NCBI RefSeq assembly: GCF_023283925.1 | Contig: NZ_JAKIKX010000001.1 | Coordinates: forward strand, 1 to 64,000 | Direction of reading: 5' to 3' | Source: Shewanella marisflavi | GTDB lineage: Bacteria; Pseudomonadota; Gammaproteobacteria; Enterobacterales; Shewanellaceae | DNA length: 64,000 nt | In this document: in pieces, positions 28,934 to 37,848 of the stretch | How positions within the stretch are numbered: position 1 is the stretch's first letter | Layout of the letters: every line of letters begins with the position of its first letter | Made by a program: the position numbers and the translations under genes | The notes under the pieces: model-generated | Seen by the model: the letters and a program-made list of their open reading frames with translations, nothing else | Told to the model about the DNA's origin: nothing | Databases searched by the model: none

Positions 28934-31531
28934 GTGCTAGAAGCATATCGTAAACACGTCGCAGAACGTGCTGCAGAGGGCGTAGTCCCTAAGCCACTAG
29001 ATGCCCATCAAGTGGCCGAATTAGTCGAATTAGTAAAGAATCCGCCTGCGGGTGAAGAGGAGTTTATCCTTGACCTGCTCGAAAACAGAATTCCACCAGG
29101 TGTTGACGAAGCTGCCTATGTAAAAGCGGGCTTCCTCGATGCGGTTGCCAAAGGTGAGGTAACCTCTCCTATCCTATCTTCAGCCCGCGCCGTTGAGCTA
29201 CTGGGTACCATGCAGGGCGGTTACAACATCGAACCTCTAATTGGTCAGCTAGACAATGAAGCTCAAGCGCCTTTGGCAGCCAAGGCGCTGTCAAACACCT
29301 TGCTGATGTTTGATGCTTACCACGATGTGGTTGAGAAGATGAAAGCGGGTAACGCTTTCGCTAAGCAAGTGGTTGAGTCTTGGGCCAACGCCGAGTGGTT
29401 CCTGAACCGTCCTAAGCTGGCTGAAAAAGTGACTCTTACAGTATTTAAGGTGACTGGTGAAACCAACACCGACGATCTGTCACCGGCACCCGATGCCTGG
29501 TCACGTCCAGATATTCCACTGCATGCCTTAGCCATGCTGAAAAACGCGCGTGATGGCATAGTGCCAGACGAAGCGGGCGTGAAAGGTCCAATCAAAGAGA
29601 TCGAAACTCTGAAAGAGAAGGGTCATCCACTGGTTTATGTGGGCGACGTTGTAGGTACAGGTTCTTCACGTAAGTCTGCTACCAACTCAGTACTTTGGTT
29701 TATGGGCGACGATATCCCAAATGTGCCTAACAAGCGCGCTGGTGGTTTCTGTCTGGGTGGCAAGATCGCACCTATCTTCTTCAACACCATGGAAGATGCC
29801 GGTGCCCTGCCAATCGAGCTAGACGTGAGCAAGATGAACATGGGCGATGTGATTGACATCTACCCATACGAAGGCGTCGTTAAGCTTCACGGTACTGATG
29901 AAGTTATTTCAGAATTCAAACTGAAAACTGAAGTATTGTTAGATGAAGTTCGTGCCGGTGGCCGTATTCCATTGATCATCGGTCGTGGCTTAACTGACCG
30001 TGCGCGTGAAACATTAGGCTTACCTGCATCTGAAGTATTTGTACGTCCACAAGATGTGGCCGACTCTGGTAAGGGTTACACCCTGGCGCAGAAGATGGTA
30101 GGTAAGGCATGCGGCGTTGCCGGTGTGCGTCCTGGCCAATACTGTGAGCCTAAGATGACCTCTGTAGGTTCACAAGACACTACAGGTCCTATGACGCGTG
30201 ATGAGTTGAAAGACTTGGCATGTCTTGGCTTCAGTGCCGATTTGACCATGCAGTCATTCTGTCACACCGCAGCTTATCCTAAGCCTGTGGACGTGAACAC
30301 TCACCACACCCTGCCTGACTTCATCATGAACCGTGGCGGTGTATCGCTGCGTCCAGGTGACGGTGTTATCCACTCTTGGTTAAACCGTATGCTGCTGCCT
30401 GATACCGTAGGTACTGGTGGTGACTCTCATACTCGTTTCCCAATCGGTATCTCTTTCCCTGCGGGTTCTGGTCTGGTGGCTTTCGCCGCGGCGACCGGTG
30501 TTATGCCACTGGATATGCCTGAGTCTGTATTGGTTCGTTTCAAGGGTGAGATGCAGCCTGGTATCACGCTACGTGACCTGGTACATGCGATTCCGCACAA
30601 GGCGATCGAGATGGGTCTGCTGACCGTTGAGAAGAAGGGCAAGATCAACGCCTTCTCTGGTCGTATCCTGGAGATCGAAGGTCTTGAGAAGCTGAAGGTT
30701 GAGCAGGCGTTCGAACTGTCTGATGCCTCGGCCGAGCGTAGTGCTGCCGGTTGTACCATCAAGCTGGACAAAGAGCCTATCATCGAATACCTCAACTCTA
30801 ACATAGTGATGTTGAAGTGGATGATCGCCGAAGGTTACGGTGACCGTCGTACCATTGAGCGTCGTATCACTGCGATGGAAGAGTGGTTGGCGAACCCTGA
30901 GCTGATGGAAGCCGATTCTGATGCAGAATACGCCGAAGTGATCGAGATCGATCTGAACGAGATCAAAGAGCCTATCCTGTGTGCGCCAAACGATCCAGAT
31001 GATGCCGTACTGCTGTCAAGCGTGAAAGATACTAAGATCGACGAAGTATTCGTGGGTTCTTGTATGACTAACATCGGCCACTTCCGTGCAACCGGTAAGA
31101 TGCTGGACAAGTTTGCTACGACTCTGCCTACCCGTCTGTGGATCGCTCCGCCAACTAAGATGGACCGTGATCAGCTGACAGAAGAGGGTTACTACGCCAT
31201 CTTCGGTCGTGTCGGTGCGCGTATCGAGATCCCAGGTTGTTCTCTGTGTATGGGTAACCAGGCTCGTGTTGCCGAGGGTGCGACAGTGGTTTCGACTTCT
31301 ACTCGTAACTTCCCGAACCGTTTGGGTACAGGTGCAAATGTTTATCTGGCCTCTGCCGAGCTAGCCGCCGTTGCTGCGCTGCTGGGTCGTCTGCCAAGTG
31401 TTGAAGAGTATCAAGAGTACGCGAAAGAGATCGATGCGACAGCAGCCGATACATACCGCTACCTGAACTTCGACCAGATCGACTCTTACACTCAAAAAGC
31501 GGGCGAAGTGATCTTCCAGTCTGCCGTGTAA
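28934..31531 (+). CDS. acnB: Bifunctional aconitate hydratase 2 / 2-methylisocitrate dehydratase
   Basis: AcnB interconverts citrate and isocitrate in the TCA cycle and also handles 2-methylisocitrate. The 865-residue protein has the AcnB-specific N-terminal HEAT-like domain (about 1-160), then the swivel domain (about 165-370) and the [4Fe-4S] catalytic region with cysteines in [10 protein letters not shown] and GCSLCMGNQ (about 710-775). The start is GTG, supported by agagga 9-14 nt upstream and by exact N-terminal agreement with E. coli AcnB ([15 protein letters not shown]). Strong codon bias fits high expression. Confidence 0.97.
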   Translation: MLEAYRKHVAERAAEGVVPKPLDAHQVAELVELVKNPPAGEEEFILDLLENRIPPGVDEAAYVKAGFLDAVAKGEVTSPILSSARAVELLGTMQGGYNIEPLIGQLDNEAQAPLAAKALSNTLLMFDAYHDVVEKMKAGNAFAKQVVESWANAEWFLNRPKLAEKVTLTVFKVTGETNTDDLSPAPDAWSRPDIPLHALAMLKNARDGIVPDEAGVKGPIKEIETLKEKGHPLVYVGDVVGTGSSRKSATNSVLWFMGDDIPNVPNKRAGGFCLGGKIAPIFFNTMEDAGALPIELDVSKMNMGDVIDIYPYEGVVKLHGTDEVISEFKLKTEVLLDEVRAGGRIPLIIGRGLTDRARETLGLPASEVFVRPQDVADSGKGYTLAQKMVGKACGVAGVRPGQYCEPKMTSVGSQDTTGPMTRDELKDLACLGFSADLTMQSFCHTAAYPKPVDVNTHHTLPDFIMNRGGVSLRPGDGVIHSWLNRMLLPDTVGTGGDSHTRFPIGISFPAGSGLVAFAAATGVMPLDMPESVLVRFKGEMQPGITLRDLVHAIPHKAIEMGLLTVEKKGKINAFSGRILEIEGLEKLKVEQAFELSDASAERSAAGCTIKLDKEPIIEYLNSNIVMLKWMIAEGYGDRRTIERRITAMEEWLANPELMEADSDAEYAEVIEIDLNEIKEPILCAPNDPDDAVLLSSVKDTKIDEVFVGSCMTNIGHFRATGKMLDKFATTLPTRLWIAPPTKMDRDQLTEEGYYAIFGRVGARIEIPGCSLCMGNQARVAEGATVVSTSTRNFPNRLGTGANVYLASAELAAVAALLGRLPSVEEYQEYAKEIDATAADTYRYLNFDQIDSYTQKAGEVIFQSAV

Positions 31532-31547
31532 CTTAGTTAGATTGCGC

Positions 31548-31577
31548 AAAAAGGCCAGCTAAATAGCTGGCCTTTTT
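31548..31577 (+). terminator. Terminator after acnB
   Basis: aaaaaggccagct pairs with agctggccttttt around aaat, a 13-bp stem with flanking A and T runs, between convergent acnB and rsd; it can work in both directions. Confidence 0.92.
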
Positions 31578-31625
31578 TATTGGGGTTTACCTGTGACTTA
31601 AACAAAGTCAGCGGTTTGCTCTCTA

Positions 31626-32093
31626 TTAGGAGTATTTGGCGTGCAAGGCTTCTAGGAGCTGATCTTCTAGCTGGAAGCGGGTTTCCATGGCATCACCTAA
31701 AGAGGAGAGATCTTTATCCAGCTGGTAGAGGATCTTGTCGTCGCTGGCGCTGGTGTATTTGTCATTGAAGTCCAGCGCGAGATCTGTGGTTTCGCTGATC
31801 TTAGGTACTATGGTCTGTGCCAGTGAATGGCTCGATTCGCCATTTTTCTCACAGGCGGTCATCACGCGGTCATAGACTTCGAAATGGCCTTCGGAGACAT
31901 AGTCTACCAGTAGGTCACAAAACTCTTTAACTGAGTTGAAGGCGGGGAGTGATTTGTCCATTGCCTCATAGGGGGGCAATCCTGCGATTTGGCAGTAGTT
32001 AATCAGTAGCTTACGACGGTGGTTGAGCCATTGATCAATCAGCTTGTTGGCGCCTCCCCATTTCTGTTCGGCCCGTTCTAATTGCTTAAGCAT
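31626..32093 (-). CDS. rsd: Regulator of sigma D (anti-sigma-70 factor Rsd)
   Basis: About 155 residues of the Rsd/AlgQ family. Rsd binds region 4 of sigma-70 in the cytoplasm and favours alternative sigma factors when growth slows. Family features include the N-terminal NKLIDQWLNHRRKLLINY segment, DLLVDYVSEGHFEVYDR and the C-terminal LGDAMETRFQLEDQLL. I start at the ATG giving MLKQLERAEQ, like E. coli Rsd, with GGGGA 7 nt upstream; an in-frame ATG four codons earlier is the alternative. Placement next to hemE, though divergent here, recalls the rsd-nudC-hemE cluster of enterics. Confidence 0.92.
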   Translation of the reverse strand: MLKQLERAEQKWGGANKLIDQWLNHRRKLLINYCQIAGLPPYEAMDKSLPAFNSVKEFCDLLVDYVSEGHFEVYDRVMTACEKNGESSHSLAQTIVPKISETTDLALDFNDKYTSASDDKILYQLDKDLSSLGDAMETRFQLEDQLLEALHAKYS

Positions 32094-32572
32094 GATGGTC
32101 CCCATCGAATTCTTCTTCTGTGACTTCTAATGTAGGTGACAACCACTGCTTTGATCAACCATTTTTTAGTCAATCTCGGCGATCTTTCAGCTGGTCGAAT
32201 CTGATTGTTTTGTATACAAAATGGTTAGGTCGGGAGTAAATAGAGGGAGTAGAAATAAAATGCCCAGCGATAGAAATCTATCGCTGGGCGAGTAAAGTTT
32301 TTGCGGGCTCGATGCGACGAGCTTCTTGATTGTTCTTGCTAGCGCAGACTTTTTATATCAAAGGCGAGGAGACGGTGCAACTTTTTTCGAATGAAATGCG
32401 GTGTAGAGCGACTAATCATTGTCGTGAGTCAGTGCCCCTGTGATGGGAAGTCGAGGCAAAAAAATAATCAAGCGGCGTTTGTCACATAAATGTGTTGATG
32501 GAGGTTACTTTACTCGCGTAAATGCTAAACTACTGTCCCAGCGAAAATCAATAAGCGTAGGAATAGAGCCTT
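32094..32572. other. Gene-free region between rsd and hemE
   Basis: About 480 bp between divergent genes. Besides the promoters it contains a very strong hairpin (see 32262-32289). No open frame is credible. A hemE promoter is probable within the last 100 bp, but no clear -35/-10 pair stood out. Confidence 0.5.
32262..32289 (-). terminator. Strong orphan hairpin upstream of rsd
   Basis: gcccagcgatag (32262-32273) pairs perfectly with ctatcgctgggc (32278-32289) around aaat. Read on the minus strand it is followed by ATTTTATTT, as in an intrinsic terminator, yet no minus-strand gene lies upstream of it. It may end a short non-coding RNA or protect the region from read-through. Confidence 0.6.
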
Positions 32573-33637
32573 ATGGCAGAATTAAAAAATGATCGTTATT
32601 TACGTGCCTTACTGAAACAGCCTGTTGATGTGACTCCTGTGTGGATGATGCGTCAAGCAGGTCGTTACCTTCCTGAATATAAAGCGACTCGTGCACAAGC
32701 TGGTGACTTCATGTCACTGTGCCGTAACGCTGAGTTGGCTTGTGAGGTGACGTTGCAACCGCTTCGTCGTTACGATCTCGATGCTGCGATCTTATTCTCT
32801 GATATTTTGACCGTACCGGATGCGATGGGACTGGGTCTCTATTTCGAAACTGGTGAAGGTCCACGTTTCGAGCGTCCAACCGATACCATAGACGCCATCA
32901 AGAAGCTGGCTGTGCCGGATCCAGAAGATGAGCTGGGTTACGTGATGAACGCCGTTAGCACTATTCGCCGCGAGCTGAAAGGCGAAGTGCCGCTGATCGG
33001 TTTCTCCGGTTCGCCTTGGACCCTGGCGACTTATATGGTCGAGGGTGGTTCAAGCAAGACCTTCGAAAAGATCAAGAAGATGGCTTATGCCGAGCCAGCT
33101 GCGCTGCACATGCTATTAGACAAGTTGGCCGATTCTGTGACTCTGTATCTAAATGCTCAGGTGGCTAACGGTGCTCAGTCGCTGATGATTTTCGATTCAT
33201 GGGGCGGCGCCCTGTCGCATACTGCCTACCGTGAGTTCTCTTTGCGTTACATGCAGAAGATTGTTGATGGCCTGACTCGTCATGCCGATGGCCGTCAAGT
33301 GCCTGTGACCCTATTTACTAAGGGTGGCGGACTCTGGTTAGAAGCCATGGCCGAAACCGGTTGTGATGCACTGGGTCTTGACTGGACTGTAGACATTGCC
33401 GATGCACGTCGTCGTGTAGGCCACAAGGTTGCCCTTCAAGGTAACATGGACCCATCGATGCTTTATGCTTCTCCTGAGCGCATCCACGAAGAGGTGCGTC
33501 AGATCCTTGCGGGTTATGGTGAAGGTTCAGGCCATGTATTTAACTTGGGTCATGGTATTCACCAGCATGTGGATCCAGAGCATGCGGGCGCCTTTATTAA
33601 GTCAGTTCACGAACTGTCAGCGCAATACCACAAGTAA
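32573..33637 (+). CDS. hemE: Uroporphyrinogen decarboxylase
   Basis: HemE decarboxylates the four acetate side chains of uroporphyrinogen III to give coproporphyrinogen III in heme synthesis. The 354-residue protein carries both family signatures: [13 protein letters not shown] near the N-terminus, with the conserved arginines, and [13 protein letters not shown] in the middle, plus the catalytic-region DWT and [12 protein letters not shown] near the end. Length equals E. coli HemE. Monocistronic, with a terminator 37 nt after the stop. A 16-bp duplication covers its stop codon. Confidence 0.97.
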   Translation: MAELKNDRYLRALLKQPVDVTPVWMMRQAGRYLPEYKATRAQAGDFMSLCRNAELACEVTLQPLRRYDLDAAILFSDILTVPDAMGLGLYFETGEGPRFERPTDTIDAIKKLAVPDPEDELGYVMNAVSTIRRELKGEVPLIGFSGSPWTLATYMVEGGSSKTFEKIKKMAYAEPAALHMLLDKLADSVTLYLNAQVANGAQSLMIFDSWGGALSHTAYREFSLRYMQKIVDGLTRHADGRQVPVTLFTKGGGLWLEAMAETGCDALGLDWTVDIADARRRVGHKVALQGNMDPSMLYASPERIHEEVRQILAGYGEGSGHVFNLGHGIHQHVDPEHAGAFIKSVHELSAQYHK

Positions 33638-33662
33638 TCGATATCGCAAGTAATCGATACCA
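33631..33662 (+). repeat. 16-bp tandem duplication over the hemE stop codon
   Basis: caagtaatcgata plus three bases occurs at 33631-33646 and again at 33647-33662, differing only in the last two bases. The first copy includes the last hemE lysine codon and TAA. Confidence 0.8.
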
Positions 33663-33673
33663 ATAGTGAGATG

Positions 33674-33707
33674 GCCAGCCTGGTTAACCCGGCTGGCTAT
33701 TTTTTTG
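33674..33707 (+). terminator. Terminator after hemE
   Basis: GCCAGCC (33674-33680) pairs with GGCTGGC (33691-33697), extended by GG/CC next to a ttaa loop, followed by a run of T. Confidence 0.9.
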
Positions 33708-34259
33708 TCTGAAAGGTGCTAGCCCTCATCAGCCCCCTACACGTAAAAAAATACCTAAGATGTCATGGGATGTAGGCTTGGCTAATTTAAATTCAATAAG
33801 CAAAGATAAGTGGGCTTTATAAAAATATATTGATCAGTATGTTGGTGCTTAAGATTGTCCTGTTTCGTCTCTTGGCGGCCAGTTGATCTTCTATCCCCTG
33901 CCGCGGCAAATTAAATCGGCCGCTCAGCGCTATTTCTCTTTCAATCTCAATCTATTTGTCTTCTTATCTCGATATGGCTCTATCGTCTGTAGAGAGCACT
34001 TAAGTTTCTATAAATTATTACAAAAATAGTTCATCGCCTTATAAGTGGTGAACTGGCTCTCAATTTGTTTCGACAGTTACGCCTCAATTGCCAATTCCTG
34101 CGCTAAGTCAATGCAGGGGCCGATTGTCGCAGGCAGGCTATTGGCTAGTTTTGCAACGGCCGGATGCTCGGTAGTTTAATCCCTAGGCCAAATAGGGTAT
34201 TTTTCTCGCCGACCTGATCACCGCACTAAAGCGACCCTACAGGATGGCTCTGATTTACG
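33708..34259. other. Gene-free region upstream of the second GGDEF/EAL gene
   Basis: About 550 bp, A+T rich in the first half. No coding frame, tRNA or strong hairpin recognised. The stretch at 33729-33754 resembles 11511-11536 upstream of pdhR (tcag-n-cccct ... acgtaaaaa), perhaps a dispersed short repeat. Confidence 0.5.
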
Positions 34260-36833
34260 ATGCGCATTAGTAAGAAAATAGTGGTTTTTGTGGTGGGCTT
34301 TTGCCTGCCTGCCATATTGGCCATCGCCTATAGCTTAAGTGTGTGGTTTGACATGCGCCTCGCCGATATTCAACAGGAGGAGGGGCGCCGGACTCTGCAC
34401 AATATTGCTCTGCATCTTGAGGAAGATTTGCATCAATTCGAAATGTTGGCGCAAATTTATGGTGTGCCTATGGCCTTGTTGCCCTCAGATCAGCAACAAA
34501 CGTTGTCGGCTAACTGGCAGGCTATGGCGCAATCGAGTCAGGTCAATTTCTATACCCTGCAGGGGGAGCGCCTAACGTCTTTTGACAGAAATAGCCGAGA
34601 GGTTCAAGAATTAGAGCTTAATGCCTTCTTGTCCGAAATCAGGGAGCTATCAGGCATCAAGACAGGTTTCCTACTTAAAGGTCAGTTAGGCTATCTGGTC
34701 AATGTTATCCCCCTCTCATTTGAGCGCCAGTTGCTGACGGTGAGGCGAGTCGATAACGTCTTGTTGGAGCACTATCAACCTTATGCAGCTTCCGTGCGAT
34801 TGAGGTTGGCAACCACTGAGGCGATGCCGCTTACCCAAGAGGACTCCCTAAGGGAGACGCTTGAGGTGCCTAACCTGCTAGCTGACCAAACCTTGCTGCT
34901 CGATATAGAGTGGGCTGAGCCGCTAAGTAAGGTCTCTAGTGCGCCGATGACATTTATCTACCTTGTCGCTGCTATCAGCTTGCTGCTCTTGCTGCTGGGC
35001 TATCTCTGGCTGCGCCATGGGGTGGTCGACCCGTTAAAGCAGTTGTTAAAGCAGCTCGCCAAGGTGGACCCAACGGCTAAGACTTATCAACCGGTCCGCA
35101 GCTCTGGGGCCTCTGAATTTATGGTGATCTCAGAACAGATCAATAGCCTGCTTGCGCGCATATTTCAGCAAAAAGAGCGCTCTAAGATCACCCTCGAAGC
35201 TATCGCCGAAGCCGTTATTCTCACCGACAGCTGGGCTAAGGTGATCTACTTAAATCCTCAGGCCGAGCGCCTGCTTAGGATAAAGGCGGAAGCGGCGGTG
35301 GGGATGAGTCTGGACAAGGTATTTCGCAGTGAAAGTCAGTTAAATGAATCCTTATTTGCTTTCATGGCCAGCGGGACCGCGACGCCAATGCTGAGTAAGG
35401 TGAAGTTTAACAGTCATGAGCCACGATTGATGGAGCGTAGCATCAGCAACCTTAGAGGGCTCAACAGTAAGAGCATTGGCACGGTTATCGTGCTAAGAGA
35501 TATCACTCAGGAGGAGTTGTTAAAGCATCAGCTCAGGCGTAGGGCCAACTTCGATAATGTGACTGGCTTATTGAATCGCTGCGCCTTCGAGGAGCGTTTA
35601 AAGGGGTTTGCCGAAGATGCGCAGACATTAGCCATCTGCTACTTGGATCTGGAGCAGTTTAAGCTGATCAACGACTCCTGTGGTCATAACGCCGGTGATT
35701 CCATGCTTGAGATGGTCGCTAAGGCGATACAGGCGAGTCTCGATGATAATGGCTTGTTGGCACGTCTCGGGGGCGATGAATTTGGCTTGGCCCTTAAAGA
35801 TCTGGGGGTGGTGCCCTTGGCGCAGCAGGTTAAGCAGATCATCGACTCCGTGGGTAAGCAGGTGATGGAGCATCACGGTTGTCATTACCATGTGGGGATC
35901 AGCGCTGGTGTGGCCATGGCTAGAGCGCCCTATATCAATCCATTAGAACTGCTTAAAGATGCCGATATTGCCTGTATCGCCGCCAAACGTAAGGGCAGTA
36001 ATCAGGTGCATTTTTATGATGATAAGGACAAGGAGCTCACCTATCAGCGTAACGCGCCTAAGTGGGCTGTGCGTATTGCTCAGGCGATAGAGCATAATGA
36101 GCTGCTGCTTTACTATCAACCGATTAAGGCGCTTAGCGAACAGGGCAAGCAGCGCATGGAAGTCCTATTGAGGATCCAGGAGCCTTGCGGTCGCATCTTG
36201 GCACCAGCGCAGTTTATTGCCGCGGCGGAGCGCTTTAAGTTAATGACAGACGTCGACAAAGAGGTGATCCGCAAGACCTTCCTTTGGCTCTCTCTTCACG
36301 AAGAGCTTTGGGCGGATCACTGTTTGTCTATCAACCTGTCGGCTAACAGCCTGGGAGCCGAAGGCATGGTTGAATATATCATTGCTCAATTGGAACGTTT
36401 CGCGATTCCCAGTCACTGTATCTGTTTTGAGATCACCGAGACGAGCGCGATTCAAAATCGCAATCGAGCGATGGAGATGCTCAATCAGTTGAAGAAGCAG
36501 GGGTTCTCTTTCGCGCTGGATGACTTCGGCACTGGCTTTGCGTCTTATGGCTACTTAAGAGAGCTACCGGTCAACTATGTCAAAATTGACGGCTGCTTTA
36601 TCAAGTCGCTTGCCAGCAATGCTAAGGATTATGCCATCGTCAAATCGATCCATGACGTCTGTCAGGTGATGGGGATCGAGACTGTCGCCGAGTTTGTGGA
36701 GAACCAGGAGATCATAGATCGCCTTCGATCTATCGGCATCAATTACGCGCAAGGCTACGCCATCGGCAGACCGAAAAGTCTGGAGAGTTACCTCAGCCCG
36801 GTGTCAGACAATGTGCATAGATTATTGGCTTAG
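34260..36833 (+). CDS. Membrane sensor with HAMP, PAS, GGDEF and EAL domains
   Basis: An 857-residue c-di-GMP turnover protein. Membrane helices at about 7-27 and 235-258 flank a periplasmic sensory region of about 200 residues. Then come a HAMP-like linker (about 255-310), a PAS domain (about 315-420), a GGDEF domain with intact GGDEF near 504, and an EAL domain. The EAL signature reads EVLLR, which keeps the metal-binding Glu of the E-x-L-x-R consensus. SINLSANS, EITET, DDFGTGF, KIDG and the Glu of AEFVE are present, so phosphodiesterase activity is plausible. It may run into the SDR gene 75 nt downstream. Confidence 0.88.
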   Translation: MRISKKIVVFVVGFCLPAILAIAYSLSVWFDMRLADIQQEEGRRTLHNIALHLEEDLHQFEMLAQIYGVPMALLPSDQQQTLSANWQAMAQSSQVNFYTLQGERLTSFDRNSREVQELELNAFLSEIRELSGIKTGFLLKGQLGYLVNVIPLSFERQLLTVRRVDNVLLEHYQPYAASVRLRLATTEAMPLTQEDSLRETLEVPNLLADQTLLLDIEWAEPLSKVSSAPMTFIYLVAAISLLLLLLGYLWLRHGVVDPLKQLLKQLAKVDPTAKTYQPVRSSGASEFMVISEQINSLLARIFQQKERSKITLEAIAEAVILTDSWAKVIYLNPQAERLLRIKAEAAVGMSLDKVFRSESQLNESLFAFMASGTATPMLSKVKFNSHEPRLMERSISNLRGLNSKSIGTVIVLRDITQEELLKHQLRRRANFDNVTGLLNRCAFEERLKGFAEDAQTLAICYLDLEQFKLINDSCGHNAGDSMLEMVAKAIQASLDDNGLLARLGGDEFGLALKDLGVVPLAQQVKQIIDSVGKQVMEHHGCHYHVGISAGVAMARAPYINPLELLKDADIACIAAKRKGSNQVHFYDDKDKELTYQRNAPKWAVRIAQAIEHNELLLYYQPIKALSEQGKQRMEVLLRIQEPCGRILAPAQFIAAAERFKLMTDVDKEVIRKTFLWLSLHEELWADHCLSINLSANSLGAEGMVEYIIAQLERFAIPSHCICFEITETSAIQNRNRAMEMLNQLKKQGFSFALDDFGTGFASYGYLRELPVNYVKIDGCFIKSLASNAKDYAIVKSIHDVCQVMGIETVAEFVENQEIIDRLRSIGINYAQGYAIGRPKSLESYLSPVSDNVHRLLA

Positions 36834-36908
36834 GTGAAAATTTGGACTTGTGATCGGCAGCAAACTATGTGAATTTGTGGGGTATCCAACTACTTATTGA
36901 CCAAGTTT

Positions 36909-37718
36909 ATGATGCAGAGTTTAGCCGATAAAGTCGTTATCATCACAGGGGCCTCAGAGGGCATAGGCCGGGCATTAGCTAAGGCGATGGCCCCTCTGGG
37001 GTGTCGGTTAGTATTGACCGCCCGCAGCCAGGGACGACTGCATTCTTTGCAGCGAGAGCTGGCATCGACTGCTAGCGTCCCCCCGCTTATCGTTCCCGCA
37101 GATGTCACAGATGCCAGCGCCTGCCAATCCCTTATCGATACCTGTGTGGCGCATTTCGGTCGACTGGATATTCTAGTGAACAATGCTGGCATGACTATGT
37201 GGTCCCGTTTCGATGAGCTCGAAGATCTTTCGATTTTAGAGCGGGTCATGCAGGTCAACTACCTAGCGCCTGCCGTGTTGACTCACTATGCCTTACCTCA
37301 TCTTAAAGCGAGTCGTGGTCAGATAGTGGTGGTTGCCTCGGTGGCAGGATTAACAGGTGTGCCCACCCGTAGCGGTTATAGCGCCTCTAAACATGCGGTC
37401 ATGGGCTTTTTTGATTCTCTTCGCATCGAGCTGGTGGAAGATGACGTGGCCGTTACTCATATCTGCCCCGATTTCGTGGTGTCTGAGATCCATAAACGCG
37501 CCCTGGACGGTCAGGGAAAGCCGCTGGGTAAGAGTCCTATGCAGGAAGCCAAAATCATCACCGCCGAGCAGTGCGCGCAGATGATGCTGCCTGCGATTGC
37601 CGGACGTAAACGCCTGCTTATCACATCAACACGAGGTCGATTAGGGCGTTGGTTTAAGATTATCGCTCCCGGTTGGATCGATAAGATTGCCCGCAAAGCG
37701 ATCGCCTCAGGGCATTAG
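36909..37718 (+). CDS. Short-chain dehydrogenase/reductase
   Basis: A classical SDR of about 270 residues: cofactor motif TGASEGIG near the N-terminus, NNAG, catalytic Ser in VVVASVAG, and the YSASK active-site Tyr and Lys. The Arg in the TARSQ stretch after beta-2 suggests NADP preference. The hydrophobic C-terminal part resembles membrane-associated acyl or keto reductases of the DHRS7 type, but the substrate is unknown. Start choice is uncertain: ATG at 36909 or 36912, or TTG at 36897, none with an ideal ribosome site. Confidence 0.85.
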   Translation: MMQSLADKVVIITGASEGIGRALAKAMAPLGCRLVLTARSQGRLHSLQRELASTASVPPLIVPADVTDASACQSLIDTCVAHFGRLDILVNNAGMTMWSRFDELEDLSILERVMQVNYLAPAVLTHYALPHLKASRGQIVVVASVAGLTGVPTRSGYSASKHAVMGFFDSLRIELVEDDVAVTHICPDFVVSEIHKRALDGQGKPLGKSPMQEAKIITAEQCAQMMLPAIAGRKRLLITSTRGRLGRWFKIIAPGWIDKIARKAIASGH

Positions 37719-37794
37719 GTTCAAGTTAGCTGAGTTTGATCGCTATAAAGAGCGTTGCTAAAACACTAAGCGAAAGCCAAGTAAAAAGTGCAAT

Positions 37795-37823
37795 AAAAAG
37801 CCCAGCATGAACTGGGCTTTTTT
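37795..37823. terminator. Bidirectional terminator between SDR and Ig-repeat lipoprotein genes
   Basis: aaaaagcccag pairs with ctgggcttttt around a 6-nt loop, flanked by A and T runs, between convergent genes. Confidence 0.9.
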
Positions 37824-37848
37824 CTGTAATAAGGTCGCGCGACCTTGT

